Positions 1 through 8,516 of a DNA stretch of 64,000 nucleotides are shown here, in pieces. Under the pieces are notes generated by a model. That model made no database searches, was not told the origin of the DNA, and was given only the letters and a program-made list of their open reading frames with translations. Position 1 is the first letter of the stretch. Each line of letters starts with the position of its first letter. The DNA is from Actinophytocola sp044466355 (GTDB lineage Bacteria > Actinomycetota > Actinomycetes > Mycobacteriales > Pseudonocardiaceae). Position numbers and translations under genes: made by a program. Location of the stretch: NCBI RefSeq assembly GCF_044466355.1, contig NZ_JBITMQ010000024.1, forward strand, positions 1-64,000, read 5' to 3'.

Positions 1-72
1 CCAGTCGCACCCGCGGACGAGCAGGACGGTGTCCTCGTCCTCGTCCAGCGCACTCGCTCGCCTCGATGTCTC

Positions 73-1017
73 ATGAGACACCGCGTTCTGGGGAATGGCG
101 GGTTCACCGAGCTCTCCCTGCATGGGGAATGGCGCATCGACGCAGCCACCTACGTTGGAGCGGTCCGCAGGTACGCCACCGAGATCGGCAACCTCGACTG
201 CGCCGCACTCCGCGACCGCATGACCGAAGACCACGTTCTTGCCCGCACCGGCCTGAGCCTGCGCGCCCAGCAACACCTCACCGTCATCGACTACCTCCGC
301 CTGCGCGACCTGGACCCGGAGTTGCCGTTCATACCGGTCCTGCAAGGACAGTCGATCACCGACTACCACCGATGCGCGGACATGTACGAAGAACGCGGCG
401 TCGACCTTGCCGCTGTGCCGCTGGTGGGCGTGGGAAGTGTGTGCCGACTCCAGCACACCCTCGAAGTCGAGCAGATCGTCCGCTCCCTGGCCGCCTGCGG
501 CTACATGCTGCACGCTTTCGGCGCGAAGGTGCTGGGGCTGGGACGCTATGCCGACTCGATCTCGTCGAGTGACTCGGCCGCCTGGAGTTACCGGGGCAGA
601 TTCGTCCCCGGCTGTAACACCACTCACCGCAGCGAGTCCAACTGCCTGCGCTTCGCGTTGGCGTGGCGCGCCAACCTACTCAATTCACCCCGCACCGAGA
701 TGCCCGACCACGATGCACCAGGAAAGATCTCCGGCTGGCCGTCCTCATGTCACAGCGAATTCCCGCCGCGTATCGCGAAGGACATCCAGTTCCACTACGG
801 CTGGTCGACACCACGCCCGAAATCGCCAGCAGACGTCCACAGAACCGCGCGGCGGCTGTCCAGCAGGTCCAGAGCGACAAACGTACCAGGCACCTCCGGC
901 CGCCGACCGGCGAAGCGAAGCGAATTCCTTTCTCTCAATGGAAGTAGAGGTTCACCCGTTCGGGTGCCGGACAGAACGGTGATCGCATGGCGACGTGACG
1001 TGTCCCGTGAACCATGA
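73..1017 (+). CDS. DpdA / tRNA-guanine transglycosylase-like protein, ends uncertain
   Basis: Residues about 5-207 resemble the DpdA/queuine tRNA-ribosyltransferase-like family: GNGGFTELSLHGEW near the start, PVLQGQ at about 88-93, a glycine-rich LVGVGSVCR, HAFGAKVLGLGRYADS at about 147-162, and a C-terminal Cys/His cluster (C181, H185, C191) before FALAWR that could hold the family zinc. DpdA-like enzymes exchange guanine for a 7-deazaguanine in DNA; tRNA enzymes of the fold do so in tRNA. The frame is open back to base 1, so the protein may start left of the window; the first 72 bases do not look like the usual N-terminus. After about residue 207 the translation becomes Arg/Ser/Pro-rich with no family likeness, so the 3' end may be a frameshifted read-through. 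No other dpd or queuosine gene is in view. It may be a pseudogene. Confidence 0.45.
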   Translation: MRHRVLGNGGFTELSLHGEWRIDAATYVGAVRRYATEIGNLDCAALRDRMTEDHVLARTGLSLRAQQHLTVIDYLRLRDLDPELPFIPVLQGQSITDYHRCADMYEERGVDLAAVPLVGVGSVCRLQHTLEVEQIVRSLAACGYMLHAFGAKVLGLGRYADSISSSDSAAWSYRGRFVPGCNTTHRSESNCLRFALAWRANLLNSPRTEMPDHDAPGKISGWPSSCHSEFPPRIAKDIQFHYGWSTPRPKSPADVHRTARRLSSRSRATNVPGTSGRRPAKRSEFLSLNGSRGSPVRVPDRTVIAWRRDVSREP

Positions 1018-1028
1018 CGCGGTGACGC

Positions 1029-1505
1029 CTATACCTGCTTCGGTCGTGTGCCCGAGATGCCGCATACCCAGCGCATGACGTGGTGTGCTGGGTCGGAGGC
1101 GGGTGGGTACATCAGCGGGCAGCCGCCGTCGATGACGGTGATGTTGTGGGTGCGGCCGTACTCGGTGGCGGCCGGCGACACGCTGCCGGGGCCGAAGGAG
1201 CGGTGTAGCCACACGTGCTGGATGCCGAGGGCGACGCATTCCTTGACGGCGTGCTCGGCCAGTTCGGCTCGGGTGGCGACGACGACCGCCTCCACGCCGT
1301 CGGGGATGGAGCTGATGTCCGGGTAGCACGGGTCGCCGTCGATCTCGGTGGCGTTGGGGTTGACCGCGAACACCTCGTAGCCGCGGTCCTTCAGTCTCTT
1401 GTGGACGACGTTGGCGCCGTGCCCGGACGGGTTTCTCGACACGCCGGTGACGGCGATACGTTTGCAGGCGAGGAACTCCGCCGCCGCGTCCGCGATCTTG
1501 CGCAT
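1029..1505 (-). CDS. CoA-binding (YccU-like) Rossmann protein
   Basis: A 158-residue single-domain protein of the CoA_binding family (E. coli YccU-like). Visible features are the nucleotide-binding turn GVSRNPSGHGANVV near residue 20, the strand-turn FAVNPNATEIDGDPCYPD in the middle, and IDGGCPLMY near the C-terminus. Such proteins bind CoA or acyl-CoA in the cytosol; the exact role is unknown. The ATG at 1505 is chosen because GGAGGAGC lies just upstream; a longer frame to 1733 would run through the regulatory palindrome at 1596-1609. It is divergent from the CtpF-like ATPase and shares that palindrome, so both are probably DosR-controlled. It converges on the gene at 73-1017. Confidence 0.85.
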   Translation of the reverse strand: MRKIADAAAEFLACKRIAVTGVSRNPSGHGANVVHKRLKDRGYEVFAVNPNATEIDGDPCYPDISSIPDGVEAVVVATRAELAEHAVKECVALGIQHVWLHRSFGPGSVSPAATEYGRTHNITVIDGGCPLMYPPASDPAHHVMRWVCGISGTRPKQV

Positions 1506-1595
1506 GGTTGCTCCTCCGGTTTCCGTGCGTGTGTTGTCGAGGTCACTGTGCGCGTGGTCGGGCGACGGCACAGTGGCCGGTGGGCCCTGGTTGGG

Positions 1596-1609
1596 GGGAC
1601 TTCCGTCCC
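1596..1609. promoter_or_regulatory. DosR-type box, perfect GGGAC-N4-GTCCC
   Basis: GGGACTTCCGTCCC is a perfect inverted repeat matching the GGGAC-N4-GTCCC core of the mycobacterial DosR consensus. It lies between divergent starts at 1505 (minus, CoA-binding protein) and 1645 (plus, CtpF-like ATPase), 36 bp before the latter, so one site could serve both genes. Confidence 0.75.
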
Positions 1610-1644
1610 TGTCGGGCGGCTGCGTGCGCCGGGAGGCTGGAGTC

Positions 1645-4230
1645 ATGCTCGGTACCGACACCCAGGCGCTGACGACCCCGTACTGCCTGCCCGCCGCTGA
1701 TGTCCTGGCTCGGCTCGACGTGGCCTCGGACACCGGTCTGACCGCGCAGGAGGTCGAGCGGCGGGTCCGTCGTTACGGGCCGAACGTCGTGCCCGTCCAG
1801 CGTGGCGCGGGTGTGCTGCGCATGCTGGCCGCCCAGTTCCACAACCCTTTGATCTACGTGCTGCTCGCGGCCGGGGTCATCACGCTGGCGTTCGGTGATC
1901 TCGTCGAGGCCGGGGTGATCGCGGGTGTCGTGGTGCTCAACGCGGTCATCGGGTTCGTGCAGGAGTCCCGGGCGCGGCAGGCGCTCGAGGCCCTGGCGCG
2001 GATGGTGCCCGCTGAGACGGTCGTCGTGCGCGATGGCGTGACGAGTCGGGTACCTGCCAGTGCGTTGGTGCCCGGCGACGTCGTGGTGCTCACCGCGGGG
2101 GACCGGGTGCCCGCGGATCTGCGGTTGATCGAGGTGCGGACCTTCGAGGTGGACGAGTCCGTGCTGACCGGGGAGTCGGTGCCGGTGGTCAAGGCTGCCG
2201 GCGTCCTGCCCGCCGATACCGGTGTCGCCGATCGGGTGAACATGGCGCACGCGGGGACGGTCGTGAGTCGGGGGTCCGCGCGGGCGGTGGTGGTCGCGAC
2301 GGGTACCGGCACCGAGCTGGGTGCGATCCAGCGCATGGTCGCGGACACCGCGCCGGTCGCGACGCCGTTGACCCGCAAGCTCGCCGTGTTCGCGCGGAGG
2401 CTGAGCGTCGTGATCGTCGGAGTGGCCGTGGTGACGTTCGTGGTGGCACTCCTGCGTGGCATGCCGGTGGCCGACGCGTTCACCGCGGTGGTGGCCCTGG
2501 CTGTCGGCGCGATACCGGAGGGACTGCCCGCCGCGGTGTCGATCGTGCTGGCGATCGGTGTGGTGCGGATGGCTCGGCGCAAGGCCGTGGTGCGGCACCT
2601 GCCCGCCGTGGAGACCCTCGGCGGGACCACGGTGATCTGCACCGACAAGACCGGCACGCTCACGCAGAACCGGATGACCGTGACGACGGTGTGGCCTGCC
2701 GATGGCGCGGGTCGGATGGAGTGCCTGGTCGCCGGGGTCTTGTGCAACGACGCCACCCTTCGGCGCGGCGACGACGGGTGGACGGCGGACGGTGACCCGA
2801 CCGAGACCGCGCTCGTCACCGCCGCGGTGTCGGCGGGGCTCGACCCCGGTGAACTGCACGAGCGGTTCCCGAGGACCGACGTGCTGCCGTTCGACCCGGC
2901 CCGGCGGCTCATGGCCACCACGCATCGGACACCAAACGGCGGCTGTGTCGGCTATCTGAAGGGCGCGGTCGAGGAGATCCTCGCGCGCTGTGCGGACGTC
3001 GACGCCGAGGCCGTTCTCGCCCGGCAGGCCGAGCTGGCCGCGCGTGGGCTGCGGGTGCTGGCGTTCGCCAGATTCCACCCGTCCGGCGCGGTCGCGTCGC
3101 AGGTGGACAGTCCACACGCGACCTTCATCGGTCTCCAGGCGATGCACGACCCGCCCCGCGAGCAGGCGGTGTGCGCGGTCGCCGCGTGCCGCGCCGCGGG
3201 AATCACGGTCAAGATGATCACCGGTGACCACGCGGACACCGCGCGGGCGATCGCCGAGGCGACCGGTCTGGTCGACTCCACCGCGGACGCGACCGTGGTG
3301 ACCGGTGCGGAGCTCGCCGGCCTGGACCGGCTCGACGACGCCGCGGACGCGGACGTGTTCGCCCGGGTATCGCCGGAGCAGAAGCTCGACCTGGTGCGGG
3401 TGCTGCAGGCACGTGGGCACGTCGTGGCGATGACGGGGGACGGCGTGAACGACGCCCCGGCGTTGCGACGGGCGGACATCGGGATCGCGATGGGCGCGGG
3501 TGGGACGGATGCGGCACGAGGCGCGGCGGACATGGTGCTGCTGGACGACGACTTCGCCACGATCGAGGCGGCGGTGGAGGAGGGGCGCGGTGTCTTCGAC
3601 AACCTGCGCCGGTTCATCGCGTGGACCGTTCCGACGAACATCGGCGAAGGGATGGTGATCCTCGCCGCGGTGCTGTTCGGCGCGACGCTGCCGATCGTGC
3701 CCGTCCAGATCCTGTGGATCAACATGACCACCGCGGTCTTCCTCGGCCTGACCATGGCGTTCGAGCCCAAGGCCGCCGGCATCATGACACGCGCACCGCG
3801 ACCCCCGGAACGACCACTGCTCACCCGCACGCTCGTGCGGCAGATCATGCTCGTGAGTGCGGTGCTCGTGGTCGCCGCGTTCCTCGCGTTCCACTGGGAG
3901 ATCAGCGCTGGCGGGACGGTCGAACAGGCCAGGACCACGGCCGTGAACGTGTTCGTCTGCGTGCAGATCGCCTACCTGTTCAGCTGCCGTGCGCTCGACC
4001 GGACGCTGTTCGGCGCCCGCCTCGGACGCAACCGGCTGCTCTGGGTCGGTATCGGCGTCACCCTCGTGCTGCAACTGGCCATCACGTACGTGCCGGTCAT
4101 GAACACCTTGTTCGGCACCGCGCCCACCGGCCCGCTCGCCTGGTTGTGGGCGGTGGCCGCGGCCGCCGTCGCGTTCGTCGTCGTCGAAGCCGACAAGTTG
4201 CTGTGGCGACGGCGTTCGACCGTTCATTGA
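1645..4230 (+). CDS. ctpF: CtpF-like Ca2+-type P-type ATPase
   Basis: An 861-residue P2-type cation pump of the cytoplasmic membrane. In order: N-terminal cation-ATPase segment, membrane pair (about 65-108), actuator with TGES (175-178), M4 with PEGLP (291-295, the Ca/Na/K-pump signature), phosphorylation motif DKTGT (Asp334), KGA nucleotide-binding region (about 439), hinge TGDGVND (597-603), and four or more C-terminal helices with NIGEG and WINMTTA. M. tuberculosis CtpF (Rv1997) is a DosR-regulon member of the same type. The ATG at 1645 is preceded by GGGAGG and starts a normal-length N-terminus; earlier in-frame starts would overlap the box at 1596. It heads a run with the CBS and USP genes. 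The ion is inferred to be Ca2+ from family motifs. Confidence 0.93.
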   Translation: MLGTDTQALTTPYCLPAADVLARLDVASDTGLTAQEVERRVRRYGPNVVPVQRGAGVLRMLAAQFHNPLIYVLLAAGVITLAFGDLVEAGVIAGVVVLNAVIGFVQESRARQALEALARMVPAETVVVRDGVTSRVPASALVPGDVVVLTAGDRVPADLRLIEVRTFEVDESVLTGESVPVVKAAGVLPADTGVADRVNMAHAGTVVSRGSARAVVVATGTGTELGAIQRMVADTAPVATPLTRKLAVFARRLSVVIVGVAVVTFVVALLRGMPVADAFTAVVALAVGAIPEGLPAAVSIVLAIGVVRMARRKAVVRHLPAVETLGGTTVICTDKTGTLTQNRMTVTTVWPADGAGRMECLVAGVLCNDATLRRGDDGWTADGDPTETALVTAAVSAGLDPGELHERFPRTDVLPFDPARRLMATTHRTPNGGCVGYLKGAVEEILARCADVDAEAVLARQAELAARGLRVLAFARFHPSGAVASQVDSPHATFIGLQAMHDPPREQAVCAVAACRAAGITVKMITGDHADTARAIAEATGLVDSTADATVVTGAELAGLDRLDDAADADVFARVSPEQKLDLVRVLQARGHVVAMTGDGVNDAPALRRADIGIAMGAGGTDAARGAADMVLLDDDFATIEAAVEEGRGVFDNLRRFIAWTVPTNIGEGMVILAAVLFGATLPIVPVQILWINMTTAVFLGLTMAFEPKAAGIMTRAPRPPERPLLTRTLVRQIMLVSAVLVVAAFLAFHWEISAGGTVEQARTTAVNVFVCVQIAYLFSCRALDRTLFGARLGRNRLLWVGIGVTLVLQLAITYVPVMNTLFGTAPTGPLAWLWAVAAAAVAFVVVEADKLLWRRRSTVH

Positions 4231-4256
4231 GTACCCGACGAAGGAAAGGAACAGTC

Positions 4257-4874
4257 ATGCGCGCGCGTGACATCATGACGGCACCGGTGGTGTCGGTGCG
4301 GCCAGGAACGTCGGTCAAGGAGGCTGCGGCGCTCCTCGCGACCAACGGCTTCACGGCTCTACCCGTGGTGGCCGATGACGACCGGCTGGTCGGCATCGTC
4401 ACCGAGGCCGACCTGATGCGGGACCGCGTCCCCCGAGACCCCAGGGCGTACTGCCACCCGCTCGAACAGCTCCCCACCACCACGACGACCACGGTCGCCG
4501 AGGTGATGACGACGGCGGTCACCGCGATGGGTCCTGGGACCGACGTCGCGGTGCTCACCAAGGCGCTCCTCGATGCCCACCAGCGCAGCATGCCGATCGT
4601 CGACGGGTCGAGGCTCGTCGGCATCGTCACCCGCCGCGACATCGTCGGGGTCATCGCCCGTGACGACCGCACCATCGCCGATGAGGTCCGGCACCGGCTG
4701 GAGATCTACGGCGGCGACCGGCGCTGGCGCGTCGAGGTGCACGACGGCATGGTCGACATCGGCGACGAGTTCGATGACTCGACCGACCGGCACGTCGCGA
4801 CGGTGCTCGCGGAGTCGGTCCCCGGCGTGGTCCGGGCGACCGCCTTCGCCGCGCGGGACGAGGACGAGCGATGA
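4257..4874 (+). CDS. Tandem CBS-domain protein with BON-like tail
   Basis: A 205-residue cytosolic protein with two CBS domains forming one Bateman module (about 1-60 and 78-138; RARDIMTAPVVSV and AEVMTTAVTAM open each repeat, GIVTEADL and GIVTRRDI close them) and a C-terminal segment (about 142-198) like a BON fold, ending VPGVVRATAF. CBS pairs usually bind adenosine nucleotides and report energy status; DosR-regulon Hrp1 (Rv2626c) is a CBS-only relative. AAGGAAAGG lies upstream of the ATG. It follows the ATPase by 26 bp and overlaps the next USP gene by ATGA, so translation is probably coupled. Its partner is not evident. Confidence 0.88.
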   Translation: MRARDIMTAPVVSVRPGTSVKEAAALLATNGFTALPVVADDDRLVGIVTEADLMRDRVPRDPRAYCHPLEQLPTTTTTTVAEVMTTAVTAMGPGTDVAVLTKALLDAHQRSMPIVDGSRLVGIVTRRDIVGVIARDDRTIADEVRHRLEIYGGDRRWRVEVHDGMVDIGDEFDDSTDRHVATVLAESVPGVVRATAFAARDEDER

Positions 4875-5749
4875 GTGCGCCGGTCGTGGCCGGGGTCGAC
4901 GGCTCCGAGGCCGCCCTGCTGGCGGTCGGCTGGGCAGCTGCCGCCGCACGCCGCCGTGGTGCCCGTCTGCGTCTCGTGCACGTCCAGGAGATCCCGGCCG
5001 GGTACCCGCCCGGGTTCGTCGACTCGCGCGTGCTGCGGGAGGCGCTGGCCGTACAGGGGAGGGATTGGCTCGCGCAGGCACGGGTGTCGGCCGAGACGGC
5101 CGCGCCCGGTCTGGAGGTCGAGACCGCGGAGGCCACGACGGGCGTGGTGCCTGCGCTGGTGAAGGAGTCCCGCGCCGCGGCTCTCGTAGTGCTCGGTACC
5201 CGAGGTCTTGGCGGTTTCACCGGCTTGTTGATCGGCTCGACGGCGGTCGAGGTAGCGGCGCGGGCGGGGTGTCCGGTGGTGGTCGTCCGCGGCGCCGAGC
5301 GGCAGGGACCGGTGGTGGTCGGGGTCGACGGGACACCCGCGAGCGCGGCGGCGATCGAGTTCGCGTTCGCCGAGGCGGACGCGCGCGGCACGGGCCTTGT
5401 CGCCATCCACACCTGGACCGACCTGCTGGTGGAGACCGCGTTCGCGGGCGGAGCGGCCGCACTGGACTTCAGCCCGCTCGCGCAGCGGGCGGAGGAGGTG
5501 CTCGGTGAACGGCTCGCCGGGTGGCGGGAGAAGTACCCCGACGTGCCGGTCACCAGGTACGTGGGCCGTGAGCGGGCGAGCCGTGCGCTCCTGCGGCACG
5601 CGAAGGACGCGGGCCTGGTCGTCGTCGGTAGCCGAGGTCGCGGCGGATTCCGCGGGCTCCTGCTCGGGTCGACCAGCCAGGCACTGCTGCGGCACGCACC
5701 GTGCCCGGTCGCTGTCGTGGGCGCCACACACCACACCGACTCGCGCTGA
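4871..5749 (+). CDS. Tandem universal stress protein
   Basis: A 292-residue protein with two USP domains (about 3-140 and 147-290). Each opens with the Asp-loop GVDG(S/T) and ends with an ATP-type glycine motif, GTRGLGGFTGLLIGST in the first and GSRGRGGFRGLLLGST in the second, followed by CPV.VV. Both copies look competent to bind ATP. Homologues such as Rv1996 and Rv2623 are DosR-induced, and Rv2623 slows growth in an ATP-dependent way. The ATG overlaps the stop of the CBS gene. The dosS-like kinase follows after 75 bp, recalling the USP (Rv3134c) beside devRS in mycobacteria. Confidence 0.92.
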   Translation: MSAPVVAGVDGSEAALLAVGWAAAAARRRGARLRLVHVQEIPAGYPPGFVDSRVLREALAVQGRDWLAQARVSAETAAPGLEVETAEATTGVVPALVKESRAAALVVLGTRGLGGFTGLLIGSTAVEVAARAGCPVVVVRGAERQGPVVVGVDGTPASAAAIEFAFAEADARGTGLVAIHTWTDLLVETAFAGGAAALDFSPLAQRAEEVLGERLAGWREKYPDVPVTRYVGRERASRALLRHAKDAGLVVVGSRGRGGFRGLLLGSTSQALLRHAPCPVAVVGATHHTDSR

Positions 5750-5824
5750 GATCGCATGTCGGGTTGGCTACGCTGAGTGCGTTGAGGTCAGTCCGTAGAT
5801 GGAGGGCGTGAGAGCGGGGCCGCG

Positions 5825-7537
5825 ATGGCGTACGACAGGAGGCAGCACTCGTCGCTTGGCGTGTCTCTCGCCGGGTTGCGGCTCGACGAGCTGCTGAACG
5901 AACTGCAGGACCGGCTGGCGGAGATCGGCAAGACCCGTGACCGCCTTCAGGGCCTTCTCGACGCGGTCGTCGCGGTGGGTGCGGGCCTGGAGCTGGCGGG
6001 CACGCTGCAGCGGATCATCGAGACCGCCGTCGAGCTCGTGGACGCCAGGTACGGCGCGCTGGGCGTGCTCGGTGACGAGGGCCTGTCGGAGTTCGTCTAC
6101 GTCGGTATCGACCCGGAGACCCGCGCGGAGATGGGGCACCTGCCGGAGGGAAAGGGCCTGCTCGGGCACCTGATCGAGCACCCGGTCGCCATCCGGCTCC
6201 CCGATCTCGCTGAGCACCCCTCGTCGGTCGGTTTCCCGCCGAACCATCCGCCGATGCGCAGCTTTCTCGGCACCCCGGTCCGAGTGCGTGACGAGGTGTT
6301 CGGCAACCTGTACCTGACCGAGAAGAAGGGCGAGGCCGAGTTCAACGACGACGACGTCGTGGTGCTCGAGGCGCTCGCCGCCGCGGCCGGTGTCGCCGTG
6401 GAGAACGCACGTCTGTTCGAGCAGGCCCGGCTCCGCGAGCGGTGGCAGCAGGCCTCCGGCGAGGTGAACGCGCTGCTGCTGGGCGGCGGCACGGCCGAGG
6501 AGGCGCTGCGCCTGATCACCGGACGCACCCGGGAGCTGTCCGGGTCGGACAGCGCGCTGATCCTGCTCGCCGACGAAACCGGCGACCACCTCACCGTCGC
6601 CGCGGGCGCCGGTGCCCGGGGCGAGGAGATCGTCGCCAGGCGCATACCGGCCACGAACCCGGCGATCGCCACCGTCATCGACGACCGGGTGCCCACGGTC
6701 TACACGGACTTCGCCGAGGTCCTCGGCGCCGACACCGACATGTTCGGCGAGTTCGGCCCCGCCGACGCGGTGCCGTTCGTGTCGCCCGGCGGCATCACCG
6801 GCCTGCTGCTCGCGCTGCGCAACAAGGGCGGGCGGCAGTTCGGTGGTGAGCAGCTGCCGATGCTGGCCTCGTTCGCGGCGCAGGCCGCGCTCGCGCTCGA
6901 ACTGGCCGACAAGCAGCGTCAGCAGCGGATGCTGGATCTGCTCGCCGACCGTGACCGGATCGCGGGTGACCTGCACGACCACGTGATCCAGCGGCTGTTC
7001 GCGGCGGGCATGAGCCTGCAGGCCATCGTCGGGCGCATCGGCGACACTGAGGCCCGTAACCGGGTCAGCCGCGTGGTGGGCGAGCTCGACGAGACGATGC
7101 GTGAGATCCGGACGTCGATCTTCGACCTGCACACGGCGGGAGAGCAGAGCCCGGCCAGTCTTCGGCGCAAGATGCTGGACCTGGTCGCCGAGGCGAGCGC
7201 GAACACCGACATGTCACCCGCCGTCCGGATTTCGGGGGCCGTCGACACGCTCGTCCCTCCGCTGGTGGCGGAGCACGCGCTCGCCGTGCTGCACGAGGGC
7301 GTCAGCAACGCGGTCCGCCACGCCCATGCGTCCGACATCGTCGTGACCGTGGAGGCAGGGGAGGACCTCGTCGTCGCGGTCGCCGACAACGGGGTGGGCA
7401 TGCCGCCGGACGTCGCCCGCAGTGGGCTGCTCAACCTGGAGCGGCGGGCCAGGAAGTGCGGCGGAGGTATCACCGTGACCGGCGCCCCCGGGCGCGGCAC
7501 ACGGCTGGTGTGGCGCGTGCCGTTACCATCCGTATAA
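5825..7537 (+). CDS. dosS: DosS/DevS-like two-GAF sensor histidine kinase
   Basis: A 570-residue soluble kinase with the domain order of mycobacterial DosS/DosT: GAF-A (about 50-197), GAF-B (about 215-360), HisKA_3 dimerisation and phosphoacceptor helix with GDLHDHVIQ (His384), and HATPase with N-box Asn495, DNGVGMP (521-527) and a GAPGRGTR lid (554-560). GAF-A has FPPNHPPM (His141), the position of the haem-ligating His of M. tuberculosis DosS (His149), so sensing of O2, NO or CO by haem is inferred. No membrane segment is seen. The start lacks a strong Shine-Dalgarno sequence but agrees with family length. It lies tail-to-tail with dosR, 7 bp apart, instead of in one operon with it. Confidence 0.93.
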   Translation: MAYDRRQHSSLGVSLAGLRLDELLNELQDRLAEIGKTRDRLQGLLDAVVAVGAGLELAGTLQRIIETAVELVDARYGALGVLGDEGLSEFVYVGIDPETRAEMGHLPEGKGLLGHLIEHPVAIRLPDLAEHPSSVGFPPNHPPMRSFLGTPVRVRDEVFGNLYLTEKKGEAEFNDDDVVVLEALAAAAGVAVENARLFEQARLRERWQQASGEVNALLLGGGTAEEALRLITGRTRELSGSDSALILLADETGDHLTVAAGAGARGEEIVARRIPATNPAIATVIDDRVPTVYTDFAEVLGADTDMFGEFGPADAVPFVSPGGITGLLLALRNKGGRQFGGEQLPMLASFAAQAALALELADKQRQQRMLDLLADRDRIAGDLHDHVIQRLFAAGMSLQAIVGRIGDTEARNRVSRVVGELDETMREIRTSIFDLHTAGEQSPASLRRKMLDLVAEASANTDMSPAVRISGAVDTLVPPLVAEHALAVLHEGVSNAVRHAHASDIVVTVEAGEDLVVAVADNGVGMPPDVARSGLLNLERRARKCGGGITVTGAPGRGTRLVWRVPLPSV

Positions 7538-7544
7538 TCTTCTG

Positions 7545-8189
7545 CTACTCGGAGTGCTTCTTCTTGCGGAGTTCCGTCGCGAGCACCGCCGCTTGGGTAC
7601 GTCGTTGCATGCCGAGCTTGTTGAGTACGTGGGAGACGTAGTTCTTGATCGTCTTCTCCGCGAGGAACAGCTTCTCGCCGATCTGCCGGTTGGTCAGCCC
7701 TTCACCGATGAGGTCGAACACGGCCCGTTCCTGTTCGGTGAGCGCGTTGAGCGGGTTCTGTTCCTCGCGTTCGCGGCGGATGCGGTTCATCAGCGCGGCG
7801 GTGGTCCTGGGGTCGAGCAGTGATCCGCCCGCGCCGACCGTGCGGATGGCGTCCAGCAGGTCGAGGCCCAGGACCTGCTTGAGCACGAAACCGGACGCAC
7901 CGGCCATGATCGCGTCGAACAAGGCGTCATCGTCGGCGTAGGAGGTGAGCATCAGGCAGTTCAGCTCTGGCAGCTGGGACTTGAGGTCACGGCACAGCTC
8001 GATGCCGTTGCCGTCGGGCATCCGCACGTCCAGCACGGCCACGTCCGGGTTGACCTGCGGGACCCGGGCCAGCGCCTCGGCGACTCCGGACGCCTCACCG
8101 ACCACCTCCAGGTCGTCGGTGGTGCCGATGAGATCGGCGATCCCCCGCCGAACGATCTCGTGGTCGTCGACCAGCATCACCCTGACCAC
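7545..8189 (-). CDS. dosR: DosR/DevR-like NarL-family response regulator
   Basis: A 214-residue regulator with receiver and LuxR-type HTH. With the GTG at 8189 as residue 1 the phosphoacceptor is Asp54, with Asp8/Asp9, Thr82 and Lys104, the same numbering as M. tuberculosis DosR. The recognition helix keeps KTIKNYVS with Lys179, Lys182 and Asn183, the DosR base-contacting residues, which fits the GGGAC-N4-GTCCC boxes in this window. Thr198 and Thr205, reported PknH targets in DosR, are also conserved. The GTG has GAGGAGG five bases upstream; an in-frame ATG at 8219 has no Shine-Dalgarno sequence and would add ten residues. Upstream boxes at 8312 and 8393 suggest autoregulation. Confidence 0.93.
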   Translation of the reverse strand: MVRVMLVDDHEIVRRGIADLIGTTDDLEVVGEASGVAEALARVPQVNPDVAVLDVRMPDGNGIELCRDLKSQLPELNCLMLTSYADDDALFDAIMAGASGFVLKQVLGLDLLDAIRTVGAGGSLLDPRTTAALMNRIRREREEQNPLNALTEQERAVFDLIGEGLTNRQIGEKLFLAEKTIKNYVSHVLNKLGMQRRTQAAVLATELRKKKHSE

Positions 8190-8311
8190 CGCTGCCTCCT
8201 CGCTCCTCGTGCCGGACATGCCAATCGTAGTGGCCGCTGCCTGTGGTGTTCACCAGCCGGACCCCGGACGGGTCCCGTTCTGAGTGTCGTGCAGCGGCGG
8301 GCCGCCAACCG

Positions 8312-8325
8312 GGGTCGAAGGTCCC
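8312..8325. promoter_or_regulatory. DosR-type box, one mismatch
   Basis: GGGTCGAAGGTCCC differs from GGGAC-N4-GTCCC at one base. It is the site nearer to the dosR start (123 bp upstream of the GTG at 8189) in the 327-bp divergent gap with the Acg-type gene. With the perfect box at 8393 it gives a two-site arrangement. Apart from these sites the gap shows no reading frame I would call. Confidence 0.5.
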
Positions 8326-8392
8326 GGATGCGGAACCGTTGGTCCCTGATTTCTCCGGCGTACCGCGAACTGGCACCGCGACGGGGCCGAAC

Positions 8393-8406
8393 GGGACGAA
8401 AGTCCC
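8393..8406. promoter_or_regulatory. DosR-type box, perfect GGGAC-N4-GTCCC
   Basis: GGGACGAAAGTCCC is a perfect inverted repeat. It lies 110 bp before the Acg-type gene at 8517 and about 200 bp before dosR, in a divergent gap, so it could drive either or both. Confidence 0.75.
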
Positions 8407-8516
8407 GGCCGGTGAAGGAAACTCGCCGCTGGTCGCGGCCTGGCCGCTCGGTGATCCTCGACATGTCACCGGCAGTCATGCCGCGGGCAGGAGCCAGCCA
8501 CTGAGGAGGTTCGGGC

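Noticed and set aside
1543..4227. 894-codon open frame on the minus strand opposite the CtpF-like gene
   Set aside because: It is the shadow of a G+C-rich gene, with a low-complexity Arg/His/Gly/Asp translation and no family motif, while the plus-strand frame has all P-type ATPase motifs. Similar long shadows at 5768-7132, 36498-38108 and 40824-43142 were dropped for the same reason.
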